Assembly: GCF_000016645.1 (NCBI RefSeq)
Contig: NC_009441.1
Coordinates: forward strand, 2,790,001-2,854,000
Direction of reading: 5' to 3'
From: Flavobacterium johnsoniae UW101
GTDB taxonomy: Bacteria; Bacteroidota; Bacteroidia; Flavobacteriales; Flavobacteriaceae
Length of the DNA: 64,000 bases
Shown here: piece after piece, positions 49,412 to 57,834 of the stretch
Layout of the letters: each line of letters starts with the position of its first letter
Numbering within the stretch: position 1 is the stretch's first letter
Program-made: the position numbers and the translations under genes
The notes under the pieces: model-generated
The model's database searches: none
What the model was told of the DNA's origin: nothing
The model's input: only the letters and a program-made list of their open reading frames with translations

Positions 49412-50068
49412 TTATGGGTTTAATGTATCTTTTTTAGTTTGAGCTGCAGGTTTTGAAACAGCAGGTTTTGCTGCTGCAGGTTTAGTTTGTGCCGCTGGAG
49501 CAGCAACAGAGCTTTGCGCCGGATCCGGAACAAAGTTTCTTAAGGTAACAGTACAAATCAAAGACTGATTAGGACCAATTTTTTTGTTATCTCCATGATA
49601 TCCATAAGCCATATGTGATGGAAAAAGAAAAGTAACAGTTTCATTTTTTTTCATGTACTTAATCCCGTCACGTAATCCCATCATGATGTCTTGTTTGTCA
49701 ACATAATAAGTCTGCGGGCCAAGATCAGCTTCTGAATAAATTACTTTACCTTCAATATCTTTAACTTCTAAATTAAAGTAAGCGATATCTCCTTTTCGCG
49801 GTGCAGTGGTTTCGGTGTTATTTTTTTCATCATAACTAAACCAATATCCTTTTTTTGTGGCGTAATATTTTACTTTCGGATTGCTTTTGATGATTTTTTT
49901 AATCACATCTTCTTCGCTGGCTACTAATTTTTTGTTTCTGTCGGCTGATTTTTTCATAAAAGTCCCCGAAGCTCTGGAAATTGGCCTGCGCGCTTCTTCA
50001 TGATGCTTACAGCCCGCCAATAAAACTGCAAAAAGCAGTGAATAAATGCTGATTTTTAAGTAGTTCAT
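49412..50068 (-). CDS. gldI: Gliding motility lipoprotein GldI, FKBP-type isomerase
   Basis: 218 aa. Lipoprotein signal with LLAGC (Cys20), then HHEEARRPISRASGTFMKKS, which I recognise from F. johnsoniae GldI. The FKBP-like domain shows GDIAYFNLEVKDIEGKVIYS, MMGLRDGIKYMKKNETVTFL and FPSHMAYGYHGDNKKIGPNQ followed by SLICTVTLR. The C-terminal tail is low complexity (Pro, Ala, Lys). GldI is needed for gliding and the type IX secretion machinery in Flavobacterium, presumably as a periplasmic folding helper. It is followed by nrnA upstream on the same strand with 7 bp between, and by two more PPIases downstream. Confidence 0.93.
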   Translation of the reverse strand: MNYLKISIYSLLFAVLLAGCKHHEEARRPISRASGTFMKKSADRNKKLVASEEDVIKKIIKSNPKVKYYATKKGYWFSYDEKNNTETTAPRKGDIAYFNLEVKDIEGKVIYSEADLGPQTYYVDKQDIMMGLRDGIKYMKKNETVTFLFPSHMAYGYHGDNKKIGPNQSLICTVTLRNFVPDPAQSSVAAPAAQTKPAAAKPAVSKPAAQTKKDTLNP

Positions 50069-50075
50069 ATTGGTT

Positions 50076-51080
50076 TTATAATTTTAGTTTAGTTACTAAA
50101 TCTTCGAATTTTTTAACTGTTTCTTCCATTGAAACTTCAGATCTTCCGCCAGCTGCATTTATGTGTCCGCCTCCATTAAAATGGTCTCTTGCAAATTGGT
50201 TAACATCAAATCCTCCTTGAGAACGGAAAGAAATTTTAATTATTTTTTCGTCTCTATTTTCGATAAAGATAGCTGTAAAAACAATTCCGCGTATGCTTAA
50301 ACCATAATTAACAATTCCTTCGGTATCGCCTTTTACATAATTAAAAGAATCTAACTCTTCCTGAGTCAAAGTCATGTAAGACGTTTTATGCTCTTCAAAA
50401 ATTTTCATGTTTTGTAAAGCACGGCCTAATAACTGCAAACGGCTGAATGAGCTGTTATCGTATAACAAAACCGGAATTTGAGTATTCTCAACTCCTAAGT
50501 CAATTAGTTCAGCAATAATTCGGTGTGTGTTTCCTGTAGTTCCCGGAAAGCGAAAAGAGCCGGAATCAGTTAAAATTCCAGTATATATGCAGGTTGCAAT
50601 ATTTTTATCAATATCTTCCTTTTTGTTCAGGAAAGTAATAAAGTTGTAAACCATTTCACAAGTCGATCCGTATGTTGGGTCAGAATATGTGTAAAGGGCA
50701 TAATCATGCGGTTTTTCATGATGATCGATCATGATATACGGAGCCGTTAATCTGGCTAACGTATGTTCCATTTCGCCTGTTCGGTGAAAAGCATTAAAAT
50801 CAAGCGTAAAAATTAATTCGGCTTCTTCTAATATTTTGATGCAGTTTTCAGTGTCTTTTTCAAATATTTTTACCGTTTCAGAACCTGGAAGCCAAGCCAG
50901 AAAATCAGGAAAATCATTAGGAGCAATTACTGTTGCCTGATGATTGTTTTTTAATAAAAAATGGTATAATGCAAGAGTAGAACCCATAGCGTCGCCGTCT
51001 GGGCCTCTGTGCGGAATTATTACAATTTTCTTTGGAGCAGCAAGCAATAATTGAATTGCCTGAATATCTTGTATTTTCAT
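50076..51080 (-). CDS. Bifunctional oligoribonuclease / PAP phosphatase NrnA-like (DHH family)
   Basis: 334 aa. The DHH phosphoesterase pattern is clear: KIVIIPHRGPDGDAMGSTLA (Asp/His metal sites), LDFNAFHRTGEM with its Asp, YIMIDHHEKPHDY (the DHH motif) and the DHHA1 end GGGHINAAGGRSE. NrnA-type enzymes degrade short RNA pieces and the sulfation by-product pAp. It heads the operon with gldI and the two PPIases; the neighbourhood resembles the gldI locus of F. johnsoniae as I remember it. Cytoplasmic, no signal. Confidence 0.9.
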   Translation of the reverse strand: MKIQDIQAIQLLLAAPKKIVIIPHRGPDGDAMGSTLALYHFLLKNNHQATVIAPNDFPDFLAWLPGSETVKIFEKDTENCIKILEEAELIFTLDFNAFHRTGEMEHTLARLTAPYIMIDHHEKPHDYALYTYSDPTYGSTCEMVYNFITFLNKKEDIDKNIATCIYTGILTDSGSFRFPGTTGNTHRIIAELIDLGVENTQIPVLLYDNSSFSRLQLLGRALQNMKIFEEHKTSYMTLTQEELDSFNYVKGDTEGIVNYGLSIRGIVFTAIFIENRDEKIIKISFRSQGGFDVNQFARDHFNGGGHINAAGGRSEVSMEETVKKFEDLVTKLKL

Positions 51081-51194
51081 AGTGTGCGAATTTACATTTT
51101 TTTAATGTAATGCTGAAAATAATTTTAGTTTTCAGTCACAGTCGCAGTAATCAGTTCAGTTTTTGAATTTAAAATTCAAAACTTGGAATTTATT

Positions 51195-52451
51195 TTACAA
51201 ATTTTGAAGTTCTTTTTTCTGAAATCTTTGGTACAATTTATACTTCGCACCTTTAACGATTTGTGATTTGTAAATACCAACAGAACCTGAAGAAAAATAC
51301 GCTATTGTACATCCTAGAGCAATGAAAATTCCGGGCTGAATGCCAAATAATTCCATTCCCATAATAGTGCAGGCAATAGGAGTGTGGGTTGCACCAGAAA
51401 AAACAGACACGAAACCAACTCCGGCTAAAAGCGCAATAGGCATTGGGATAAATATTGATAATGCGCTTCCTAATGTGGCGCCGACAAAGAATAAAGGTGT
51501 TACTTCTCCGCCTTTAAAGCCTGCTCCCAAAGTGAATCCTGTAAATAGAATTTTGAGCAGAAAATCATACCATTCACTTGGATTTGAAAATGAGTCAACA
51601 ATAACTGGCACACCAAGTCCGGAGAATTTAGTAAAACCTAAACCGGCAATAGCAACAGCTAAAACGACACCGCCAATAACTGGACGAAGCGGCGGATATT
51701 TGATGTTTTTAGAGAAAAGTGAACCCCAGAAATGTGTGCTTCTCGAAAATAATAACGCAGCAAAGCCTGAAAGAAGTCCGAGTAATATGGTATAAAATAT
51801 AGTGTCGAAATTAAGTTCGGGAACAACCGGAATACTGTAATGTGTGTGTTTTATTTTCCAGAATTCTACCGTAAAATAAGCAGCATAAGCAACTACAAAA
51901 GAAAGTAAAGCGCTTTTAAAATTGATTTTACTGAAGTACAAAACTTCTAAAGCAAAAACAGCGCCTGCTAAGGGTGTTCCAAAAACAGAGGCAAAACCTG
52001 CGCTGATACCCAGAATAATAAGAATTCGGCGTTCTGCATTATCTAAGTTAAAAATTTTAGTGAATTGATCTGCGATTGCGCCTCCCATTTGTACGGCTGT
52101 ACCTTCGCGTCCGGCTGAACCTCCAAACAAATGAGTAAGTAAAGTGCCTAAAAGAACCAAAGGTGCCATTTTAAACGGAATGACTTTTTTGGGTTTTTCG
52201 TATTCTTCAAGCAATAAATTGTTGCCTTTTACAACCGATTCTCCCCAATAATAATAACTCAAACCAACCAATAATCCGCCAAAAGGCAAAAGCCAGATAA
52301 TCCAGTCGTGCTGAATTCTAAACTGTGTTACCCATTCTAAAGATACAAGAAAAAAAGCAGATGCAGATCCTGATAAAATACCAATTAAAGCACAGATAAG
52401 AATCCATTTTGGAAGAGAAAGAAGGAATTGTTTAGTGTTTTGAGAAGTCAT
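51195..52451 (-). CDS. Voltage-gated ClC family chloride channel / antiporter
   Basis: 418 aa with about ten to eleven helices. Motifs: GSAGREGTAVQMGG (the ClC GxxGREGP region with its gating Glu; here the usual Pro is Thr), SAGFASVFGTPLAGAVFALE, and GGEVTPLFFVGATLGSALS in place of the GxFxP loop, keeping the Pro. It starts MTSQNTKQFLLSLPKWILI. It may be a chloride/proton antiporter or fluoride-type exchanger; the sequence alone does not decide. Single gene; the gap upstream holds a palindrome. Confidence 0.9.
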   Translation of the reverse strand: MTSQNTKQFLLSLPKWILICALIGILSGSASAFFLVSLEWVTQFRIQHDWIIWLLPFGGLLVGLSYYYWGESVVKGNNLLLEEYEKPKKVIPFKMAPLVLLGTLLTHLFGGSAGREGTAVQMGGAIADQFTKIFNLDNAERRILIILGISAGFASVFGTPLAGAVFALEVLYFSKINFKSALLSFVVAYAAYFTVEFWKIKHTHYSIPVVPELNFDTIFYTILLGLLSGFAALLFSRSTHFWGSLFSKNIKYPPLRPVIGGVVLAVAIAGLGFTKFSGLGVPVIVDSFSNPSEWYDFLLKILFTGFTLGAGFKGGEVTPLFFVGATLGSALSIFIPMPIALLAGVGFVSVFSGATHTPIACTIMGMELFGIQPGIFIALGCTIAYFSSGSVGIYKSQIVKGAKYKLYQRFQKKELQNL

Positions 52452-52469
52452 TCAAAGAGTAAAATTATT

Positions 52470-52540
52470 TCAGCCACGAATTTCACGATTTTTCACAGAT
52501 TAAATGGATTAAAAATGATTTTTTTTAAAATTCGTGGCTG
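52470..52540. repeat. Inverted repeat 'gccacgaattt', with internal run
   Basis: CAGCCACGAATTT (from 52473) and AAATTCGTGGCTG (to 52538) are perfect 13-bp arms separated by about 40 bp that include TTTCACAGATTAAATGGATT. The same words (TTCGTGGC, TTCACGAA) recur near 40630-40675, so this is another extragenic palindrome family. Confidence 0.7.
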
Positions 52541-52546
52541 CTAAAA

Positions 52547-52930
52547 TTACTGAACTACAGCTGTAAATTCAATTTCAACCAAATATTCAGGAGCAACTAA
52601 TTTACTGATTTCATAAAAGCCTGTAGTTGGTTTTACATCTTTAAAAAAAGCAGAGTGTGCTCTTGCAACTTCCTCAAAAGTATCAACATTTGTTGTAAAA
52701 ATGCGTGTTCTGATTACGTCTTTAATTCCAACATTTAAGTCTTGCAGCACTTTTTCAACGCGTTCAATTATATTATAAGTCTGAGCATAAGCATCGTCGG
52801 CTTTTACCTTATCGCCGTCAACAATTGCTACTGTGCCCGAAACTTCGATGATATTGCCAATTCTTACAGCGCGGCAGTATCCCATTTTGTCTTCCCACGG
52901 CGATCCTGTTAAGATGTTTTCTCTTTTCAT
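52547..52930 (-). CDS. RidA family deaminase
   Basis: 127 aa; RidA/YjgF proteins hydrolyse reactive enamine/imine intermediates made by PLP enzymes. Residues NILTGSPWEDKMGYCRAVRI, then IEVSGTVAI, and the late strand DVIRTRIFTT carry the conserved Arg that binds the substrate carboxylate. FFKDVKPTTGFYEISKLVAP and PEYLVEIEFTAVV end the domain. The sequence resembles the subgroup with the longer loop (SPWEDKMGYCRAVRIGN) rather than canonical RidA. Single gene downstream of the cbpM/cbpA pair. Confidence 0.88.
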   Translation of the reverse strand: MKRENILTGSPWEDKMGYCRAVRIGNIIEVSGTVAIVDGDKVKADDAYAQTYNIIERVEKVLQDLNVGIKDVIRTRIFTTNVDTFEEVARAHSAFFKDVKPTTGFYEISKLVAPEYLVEIEFTAVVQ

Positions 52931-53084
52931 TTTATGAGTTTTTTCGAATTGTTTTATGAGATTTTTAAAAACAAATTCAGGTTAATTAATGCGCTGCAAT
53001 TTATGAAATAAGCTTGGCAAAAAGAATTATAAAGACTTGAAATCATTTTGAAAATCCTATTTTTTTGTGATATTTCAATACGCT

Positions 53085-53390
53085 TTAATCGGTTTGGTTT
53101 TCCTCGTAAATTCTAAGCTTATTTTGTGTATTGGTAAGATGCTGCTGTAGTGTTTCAATTTTATTCAATAAATGATAAATGGCATCAATACCTTCTAAAT
53201 TGATATTAAGGTCATAATGCATTCGAATCATTTTTTCTAATGCAGGCAGTTGTTCCGGCTGTAAATATTCGTCATCTTTTTCAATTATAATTTCTACTAA
53301 ACCATAACTGTTAAGTTCTTTTATAAAGGTGTTTTCAATTTCATGATACACACAAAATTGTTTTATTTGGATTAAGTTTTTATTACTCAT
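53085..53390 (-). CDS. cbpM: Chaperone modulator CbpM-like protein
   Basis: 101 aa. Helical, MerR-like small protein ([40 protein letters not shown] and a C-terminal helix [19 protein letters not shown]). CbpM binds the J domain of CbpA and blocks its action with DnaK. The gene overlaps cbpA by 8 bp, which couples translation and fits an inhibitor made with its target. Its sequence is less conserved than CbpA, so the name rests partly on position. Confidence 0.82.
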   Translation of the reverse strand: MSNKNLIQIKQFCVYHEIENTFIKELNSYGLVEIIIEKDDEYLQPEQLPALEKMIRMHYDLNINLEGIDAIYHLLNKIETLQQHLTNTQNKLRIYEENQTD

Positions 53391-54303
53391 GATTTCTTAG
53401 TTTAGATAATTCGGCAAACAACTCTTTTTCTTTTTGAGATAATTGGGTGGGAATTTTCAAATTGTACGTTACGTATAAATCCCCAAACTGATTGTCTTTT
53501 TTGTAAATCGGAAAACCTTTTCCTTTTAATTTGACTTTTGTTCCGGTTTGAGTTTCGGCAGGAACTTTGATTTTTACTTTTCCATCAAAAGTTTTGATAT
53601 TGATTTCACCTCCTAAAACAGCTGTATAAAGGTCTAAATCAACATTAGAATATAAATTGTTTCCTTCTCGTTTAAAATCAGAATTGTTTTCGATTATAAA
53701 AGTGATATACAAATCGCCGTTAGGTCCTCCGTTTGCTCCGGGGCCTCCATGACCCGGAATTTTAATTACCTGGCCGTTTTCTACTCCGGCAGGAATTGTA
53801 ATTCGGATATTTTTGCCGTTTACGGTTAAACTTTGTTTGTGTGTTGTATAAGCAGAAGCAAGATCTAATTGTAATTCAGCATTAAAATCCTGTCCTCTGT
53901 ATTTCGACTGGCCTCGGCTGCTTCTGCCGGAAGAACCGTACATCGAATTAAAAAAATCTGAAAAATCACTTCCTGAAAAATCTCCTCCTCCAAAACCAGA
54001 AAAATCCTGACCGCTGCTCTGTTGTCTTGTATATTGCTGCTGATTAGGATCGTAACCTGCTTTTTCAAATTCGTCAGCATGTTTCCAGTCTTTTCCGTAT
54101 TTATCGTATTTTTTACGATTTTCGGGATTGCTTAAAACTTCGTTTGCTTCGTTTATTTCCTTGAATTTTTTCTCGGCTTCTTTATCATTCGGATTCAAAT
54201 CGGGATGATATTTTCTGGCCAGTTTTCGATATGCTTTTTTAATCTCGGCTTCTGTTGCTGATTTTGAAACGTCTAATGTTTTATAATAGTCGATATAATC
54301 CAT
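53383..54303 (-). CDS. cbpA: Curved-DNA-binding / J-domain chaperone CbpA
   Basis: 306 aa. The J domain (residues 4-69, [20 protein letters not shown] and [20 protein letters not shown]) holds the HPD motif that activates DnaK. A Gly/Ser/Phe-rich linker ([20 protein letters not shown]) is followed by the C-terminal client-binding domain ([38 protein letters not shown]). There is no zinc-finger region, which separates it from DnaJ. Paired with cbpM as in Proteobacteria. Confidence 0.92.
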   Translation of the reverse strand: MDYIDYYKTLDVSKSATEAEIKKAYRKLARKYHPDLNPNDKEAEKKFKEINEANEVLSNPENRKKYDKYGKDWKHADEFEKAGYDPNQQQYTRQQSSGQDFSGFGGGDFSGSDFSDFFNSMYGSSGRSSRGQSKYRGQDFNAELQLDLASAYTTHKQSLTVNGKNIRITIPAGVENGQVIKIPGHGGPGANGGPNGDLYITFIIENNSDFKREGNNLYSNVDLDLYTAVLGGEINIKTFDGKVKIKVPAETQTGTKVKLKGKGFPIYKKDNQFGDLYVTYNLKIPTQLSQKEKELFAELSKLRNHE

Positions 54304-54499
54304 CTTTTTTGAAATTTAAGATAAAATAAAATGAGGTATTGAAGTTAATAATAAGTTGTTAACTATCAAAGTGGTGAAGGCTATTTTAGGAGAAATTTAT
54401 TACTCTATAAATTTAAAATATTTTAAAGTATGGTATTTTTTTTGGCAGGTTTTTTGATTCCAAAAATTAGCCTAATATATTGTTATAATAGTCTTAAAG

Positions 54500-54531
54500 T
54501 TGTCGCGCCAAACTTATTTATGTTATTTTTG
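54500..54531 (+). promoter_or_regulatory. Promoter of the 54591-55298 gene
   Basis: TTG at 54500-54502, a 21-bp spacer, then the perfect -7 box TATTTTTG at 54524-54531. One of the clearest complete promoters in the window; the leader to the ATG at 54591 is about 55 nt. Confidence 0.7.
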
Positions 54532-54590
54532 TGAAGCTATACTTTATTACAGATAAAAAATTTTTAAGCCGATTCGATAATCTCTTTTCA

Positions 54591-55298
54591 ATGAAGCATA
54601 TTTTATTTTTCATATTATTTTTTGCCGCTGTCAGTGTTTCAGCGCAAGAATTTGGTACAAAATACAAACCTATTCCTGCACCAAAGTTTAGCACCAAGAA
54701 AAAAACGCCGCTTCCGCAGGTTAAAGACCCGCAGGCAGAAACTGCTGATATTCCGGGAATAAAAACACCTAATGTTTTTGATAATACAACAATAACTCCA
54801 AAATCTCAATTTCAGATTGGTGAGGAAAAAAGCAAATTTTCGATGTATCAGCAAAATGATTTTGCTAATCCGGGAGATTTGTATGTAGATAAAATGGAGA
54901 AAGATTTAAACAAAGCATTAAAAGATGCCGGTTTAAGAGAGGGAAGAGGAACATTGGTCAAGAAGAATATTTCACTGGGTGATTTTAAAACCAAATCAGA
55001 ATATTTTATTGTCAAACTTCGTGACTTTGGGGCTATCGACGGAGATTTGGTCAAAGTTTCTTCAAATGAAGTGGTAATCGCAAGCCAGATATTATTAGAT
55101 GCCAACTTTAAACAGGTAAAAATAAATCTTGCAGAAGGTTTTAATAAATTAGATTTTGAGGCTTTAAATATTGGTACTCTGGGAGGAAACACAGCCGAAA
55201 TTCAGATTTATGATGACAAAGGCCAGTTAGTAACAAATGATTACTGGGATAATCTTGCAGCAGGATTTAAGGCTTCGGTAGTTGTTACGAAAGAGTGA
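54591..55298 (+). CDS. Hypothetical secreted protein
   Basis: 235 aa from the ATG at 54591, whose signal peptide (ILFFILFFAAVSVSA) is clean; the GTG 60 bp upstream overlaps the promoter -7 box, so it is not the start. The mature part opens with a Lys/Pro-rich stretch (KYKPIPAPKFSTKKKTPLPQ), then a region of secreted beta-like strands (FIVKLRDFGAIDGDLVKVSS, KQVKINLAEGFNKLDFEAL, and AEIQIYDDKGQLVTNDYW). No known family recognised. It may be a periplasmic or surface structural protein. A strong terminator follows. Confidence 0.78.
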   Translation: MKHILFFILFFAAVSVSAQEFGTKYKPIPAPKFSTKKKTPLPQVKDPQAETADIPGIKTPNVFDNTTITPKSQFQIGEEKSKFSMYQQNDFANPGDLYVDKMEKDLNKALKDAGLREGRGTLVKKNISLGDFKTKSEYFIVKLRDFGAIDGDLVKVSSNEVVIASQILLDANFKQVKINLAEGFNKLDFEALNIGTLGGNTAEIQIYDDKGQLVTNDYWDNLAAGFKASVVVTKE

Positions 55299-55350
55299 TT
55301 TTTTTAGCTTCTAAGTTTCTGAGTTTTTACTTTGAAAGGAAAAATATAAT

Positions 55351-55390
55351 AAAAAAAAGAGGTTCTAATTTTAGAACCTCTTTTTTTATT
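55351..55390. terminator. Terminator after the 54591-55298 gene
   Basis: GAGGTTCTA and TAGAACCTC arms with an AT loop (ATTT), A run left and T run right. Confidence 0.88.
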
Positions 55391-55434
55391 GTGTCTAAAT
55401 CCTTAAAATAAACTTAGCACCTTAGAACCTTAAA

Positions 55435-55962
55435 TTAAAAAGGATCTGCAGTAACTTTAAACTTCATATCAGCTTTAACCGTTACATCTTTAGTAAGAGT
55501 TTCTTTAAGAGTAACCTTAGTTCTAATTTTATAGCTGTCAGCTTTAATGTACTGGTCTAATCTTGCATCAGTACAAACCAAATCAATTTCGCTGCTTGAT
55601 GAGTTGATGTTATCCAGATAAGCCAATTCTATTTCGTCAGAATTAGTAGTCGATATATATATGTGAACCGATTTTAAAAAAGTAAAAGTTTTATCTGAAG
55701 GATCAGAAATAGAAAGCTTAAGCGATTTGATATGTACATCTTTTACCAGATTGGCTTTGGTTTTGTTGTTTTCAAATTCAGCAGTAGAATTAGTAGTAAC
55801 ATCCGGAGTGATTATTTCCGACGGCAGATTAATAGGTGATGTGCTTTGAATTTTTATCGAAGTGTTATTCGATATAGTAAACGTCAATAAATCATCAACA
55901 GCATCACAAGAAGTAAAAAAGATTGATAAACAAGCTGTCAAGGTAATAAGTTTTGATTTCAT
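55435..55962 (-). CDS. Hypothetical lipoprotein
   Basis: 175 aa. Signal LITLTACLSIFFTSC with the lipidated Cys19 (FTSC). The mature part is rich in Ser, Thr, Asp and repeated beta-strand patterns (FTISNNTSIKIQSTSPINLP, KDVHIKSLKLSISDPSDKTF, SVHIYISTTNSDEIELAYLD). No motif I recognise; the composition is like extracellular or surface proteins. It is convergent with the preceding gene and separated from guaA by a repeat-rich region. Confidence 0.75.
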   Translation of the reverse strand: MKSKLITLTACLSIFFTSCDAVDDLLTFTISNNTSIKIQSTSPINLPSEIITPDVTTNSTAEFENNKTKANLVKDVHIKSLKLSISDPSDKTFTFLKSVHIYISTTNSDEIELAYLDNINSSSSEIDLVCTDARLDQYIKADSYKIRTKVTLKETLTKDVTVKADMKFKVTADPF

Positions 55963-56024
55963 AGTTTAATTTAAATAGGTTTTTCTACAGATACGAATTT
56001 TTGGATTGTTTGGTTTTTTGTTTT

Positions 56025-56162
56025 TTTTCAAAGATGCAAAGGTTCAAAGGAACAAAGCAAATAATGTTTTAAAAAAAATAAGGATCAAAGGTTCAAAGTC
56101 CCAAAGGTGCAAAGCAAAATAAAAAACTCTGAACCTTTGTCTCTCTAAGCCTTTGAACCTAA
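56025..56162. repeat. 'caaaggttcaaagg' repeat cluster upstream of guaA
   Basis: CAAAGGTTCAAAGGAACAAAG (20 of it at 56036-56055) and several inverted copies (CTTTGAACC, CTCTGAACCTTTG) stand in opposite orientation within about 120 bp. Same family as 6028-6100 and 35753-35800. A 68-codon ORF on the minus strand is produced by the repeat. Confidence 0.6.
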
Positions 56163-56213
56163 AAATTGGAACAATGAAAAAAAAATATTTTTTTTCATTG
56201 TTCCAATTTTTCA
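56161..56213. terminator. Long perfect hairpin upstream of guaA
   Basis: AAATTGGAACAATGAAAAAA and its exact complement TTTTTTCATTGTTCCAATTT form a stem of over 20 bp around a TAT loop. No T run at the loop side is needed; the arm itself has a T run. It could terminate in either direction or regulate guaA. Confidence 0.75.
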
Positions 56214-56230
56214 ATTTCGAATATAAAAAG

Positions 56231-56238
56231 TATTTTTG
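56231..56238 (+). promoter_or_regulatory. -7 box directly before the guaA start
   Basis: TATTTTTG is a perfect -7 box and ends 3 bp before the ATG at 56242. With usual spacing transcription begins at about 56243, so the guaA message would be leaderless or almost so, or another promoter is used. Confidence 0.45.
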
Positions 56239-56241
56239 CGC

Positions 56242-57771
56242 ATGCAACACAACGTACTTATTTTAGATTTCGGATCGCAATATACTCAGCTTATTGCGCG
56301 TAGAGTTCGCGAATTAAATATATTCTGCGAAATTTTTCCTTACAATCACATTCCAAGTGATTTATCAAGTTATAAAGCCGTAATTTTAGGAGGAAGCCCT
56401 TTCTCTGTTAGAGGAGAAGATGCGCCGCATCCTGATTTATCACAAATTAGAGGTAAAATGCCTTTGCTTGCTGTTTGTTACGGAGCTCAATATTTAGCTC
56501 ATTTCAGCGGTGGAGAAGTGGCAGCTTCTAATACAAGAGAATACGGAAGAGCAAATTTGTCTTATATTAAAGAAGGCGAGACTTTCTTCGAAGGAGTTTC
56601 AGAAAACAGCCAGGTTTGGATGAGCCACAGCGATAGTATCAAAGCGCTTCCAACAAATGCTGTAAAATTAGCAAGCACGCATGACGTAGAATACGCAGCT
56701 TATAAAATTGAAGGCGAAACTACTTATGCTATTCAATATCACCCAGAAGTTTACCATTCAACAGATGGTAAAAAAATGCTGGAAAACTTCTTGGTAAAAA
56801 TTGCTGAAGTTCCTCAAAACTTTACTCCAAATGCTTTCGTTGACGAAATGGTGGCAGAATTAAAAGAAAAATTAGGAAACGATAAAGTGGTTCTTGGTTT
56901 ATCTGGAGGAGTAGATTCTACTGTAGCAGCAGTTTTATTAAACAAAGCAATCGGACAAAATTTATATTGCATCTTCGTTAACAACGGACTTTTACGTAAA
57001 AACGAATTCCAAAATGTATTAGATCAATACAAAGGAATGGGATTAAATGTAAAAGGTGTAGATGCCGGAGATCGTTTCCTTGGCGAATTAGCAGGAATCA
57101 GCGATCCAGAAACAAAACGTAAAACAATTGGTCGTGTATTTATCGAAGTTTTTGATGATGAATCACACTTATTAGAAGACGTAAAATGGTTAGCGCAGGG
57201 AACAATTTACCCAGACGTAATTGAGTCTGTTTCGGTAAAAGGACCATCAGCAACTATTAAATCGCACCACAATGTGGGTGGATTGCCGGATTATATGAAA
57301 TTAAAAATTGTAGAACCGCTTAGAATGTTGTTTAAAGACGAAGTTCGTAGAGTTGGAGCTACATTAGGAATAGATCCTGAATTATTAGGAAGACACCCTT
57401 TCCCAGGACCAGGATTATCAATTAGAATTTTAGGAGATATTACGCCGGAGAAAGTACAAATTTTACAAGATGTCGATTCTGTATTTATAGAAGGATTAAA
57501 ATCTTGGGGATTATATGACAAAGTTTGGCAGGCGGGAGCCATTTTGCTTCCAGTAAACAGTGTTGGAGTTATGGGCGATGAGCGTACTTACGAAAAAGTA
57601 GTAGCGCTTAGAGCAGTAGAATCAACAGATGGTATGACTGCTGACTGGGTTCACTTACCGTATGATTTCTTGATGAAAGTATCAAATGATATTATCAATA
57701 AGGTAAAAGGCGTGAATCGTGTAGTTTACGATATTAGTTCAAAACCACCTGCAACAATTGAGTGGGAATAG
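56242..57771 (+). CDS. guaA: GMP synthase (glutamine-hydrolysing)
   Basis: 509 aa (start at ATG 56242: [16 protein letters not shown]; an in-frame TTG two codons earlier is unlikely). GuaA makes GMP from XMP with ATP and glutamine. The N-terminal glutamine amidotransferase has [13 protein letters not shown], the nucleophile [19 protein letters not shown] (Cys in AVCYGAQ) and [14 protein letters not shown] [11 protein letters not shown]. The ATP pyrophosphatase part has [20 protein letters not shown] (P-loop), then [12 protein letters not shown] and the dimerisation domain ending PPATIEWE. Full length and intact. Terminator at 57787. Confidence 0.97.
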
Positions 57772-57786
57772 CAGCGTATTTTAAAA

Positions 57787-57822
57787 TTAAGGTCTTACAT
57801 TTGTAAGGCCTTAATTTTTTAT
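57787..57822 (+). terminator. Terminator of guaA
   Basis: TTAAGG(T)CTTAC and GTAAG(G)CCTTAA arms around an ATTT loop, then a T run. Confidence 0.88.
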
Positions 57823-57834
57823 AACCTACTATTT

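Noticed and set aside
51340..51795. 151-aa plus-strand ORF opposite the ClC channel
   Set aside because: An antisense frame of a conserved membrane protein gene with no independent features.
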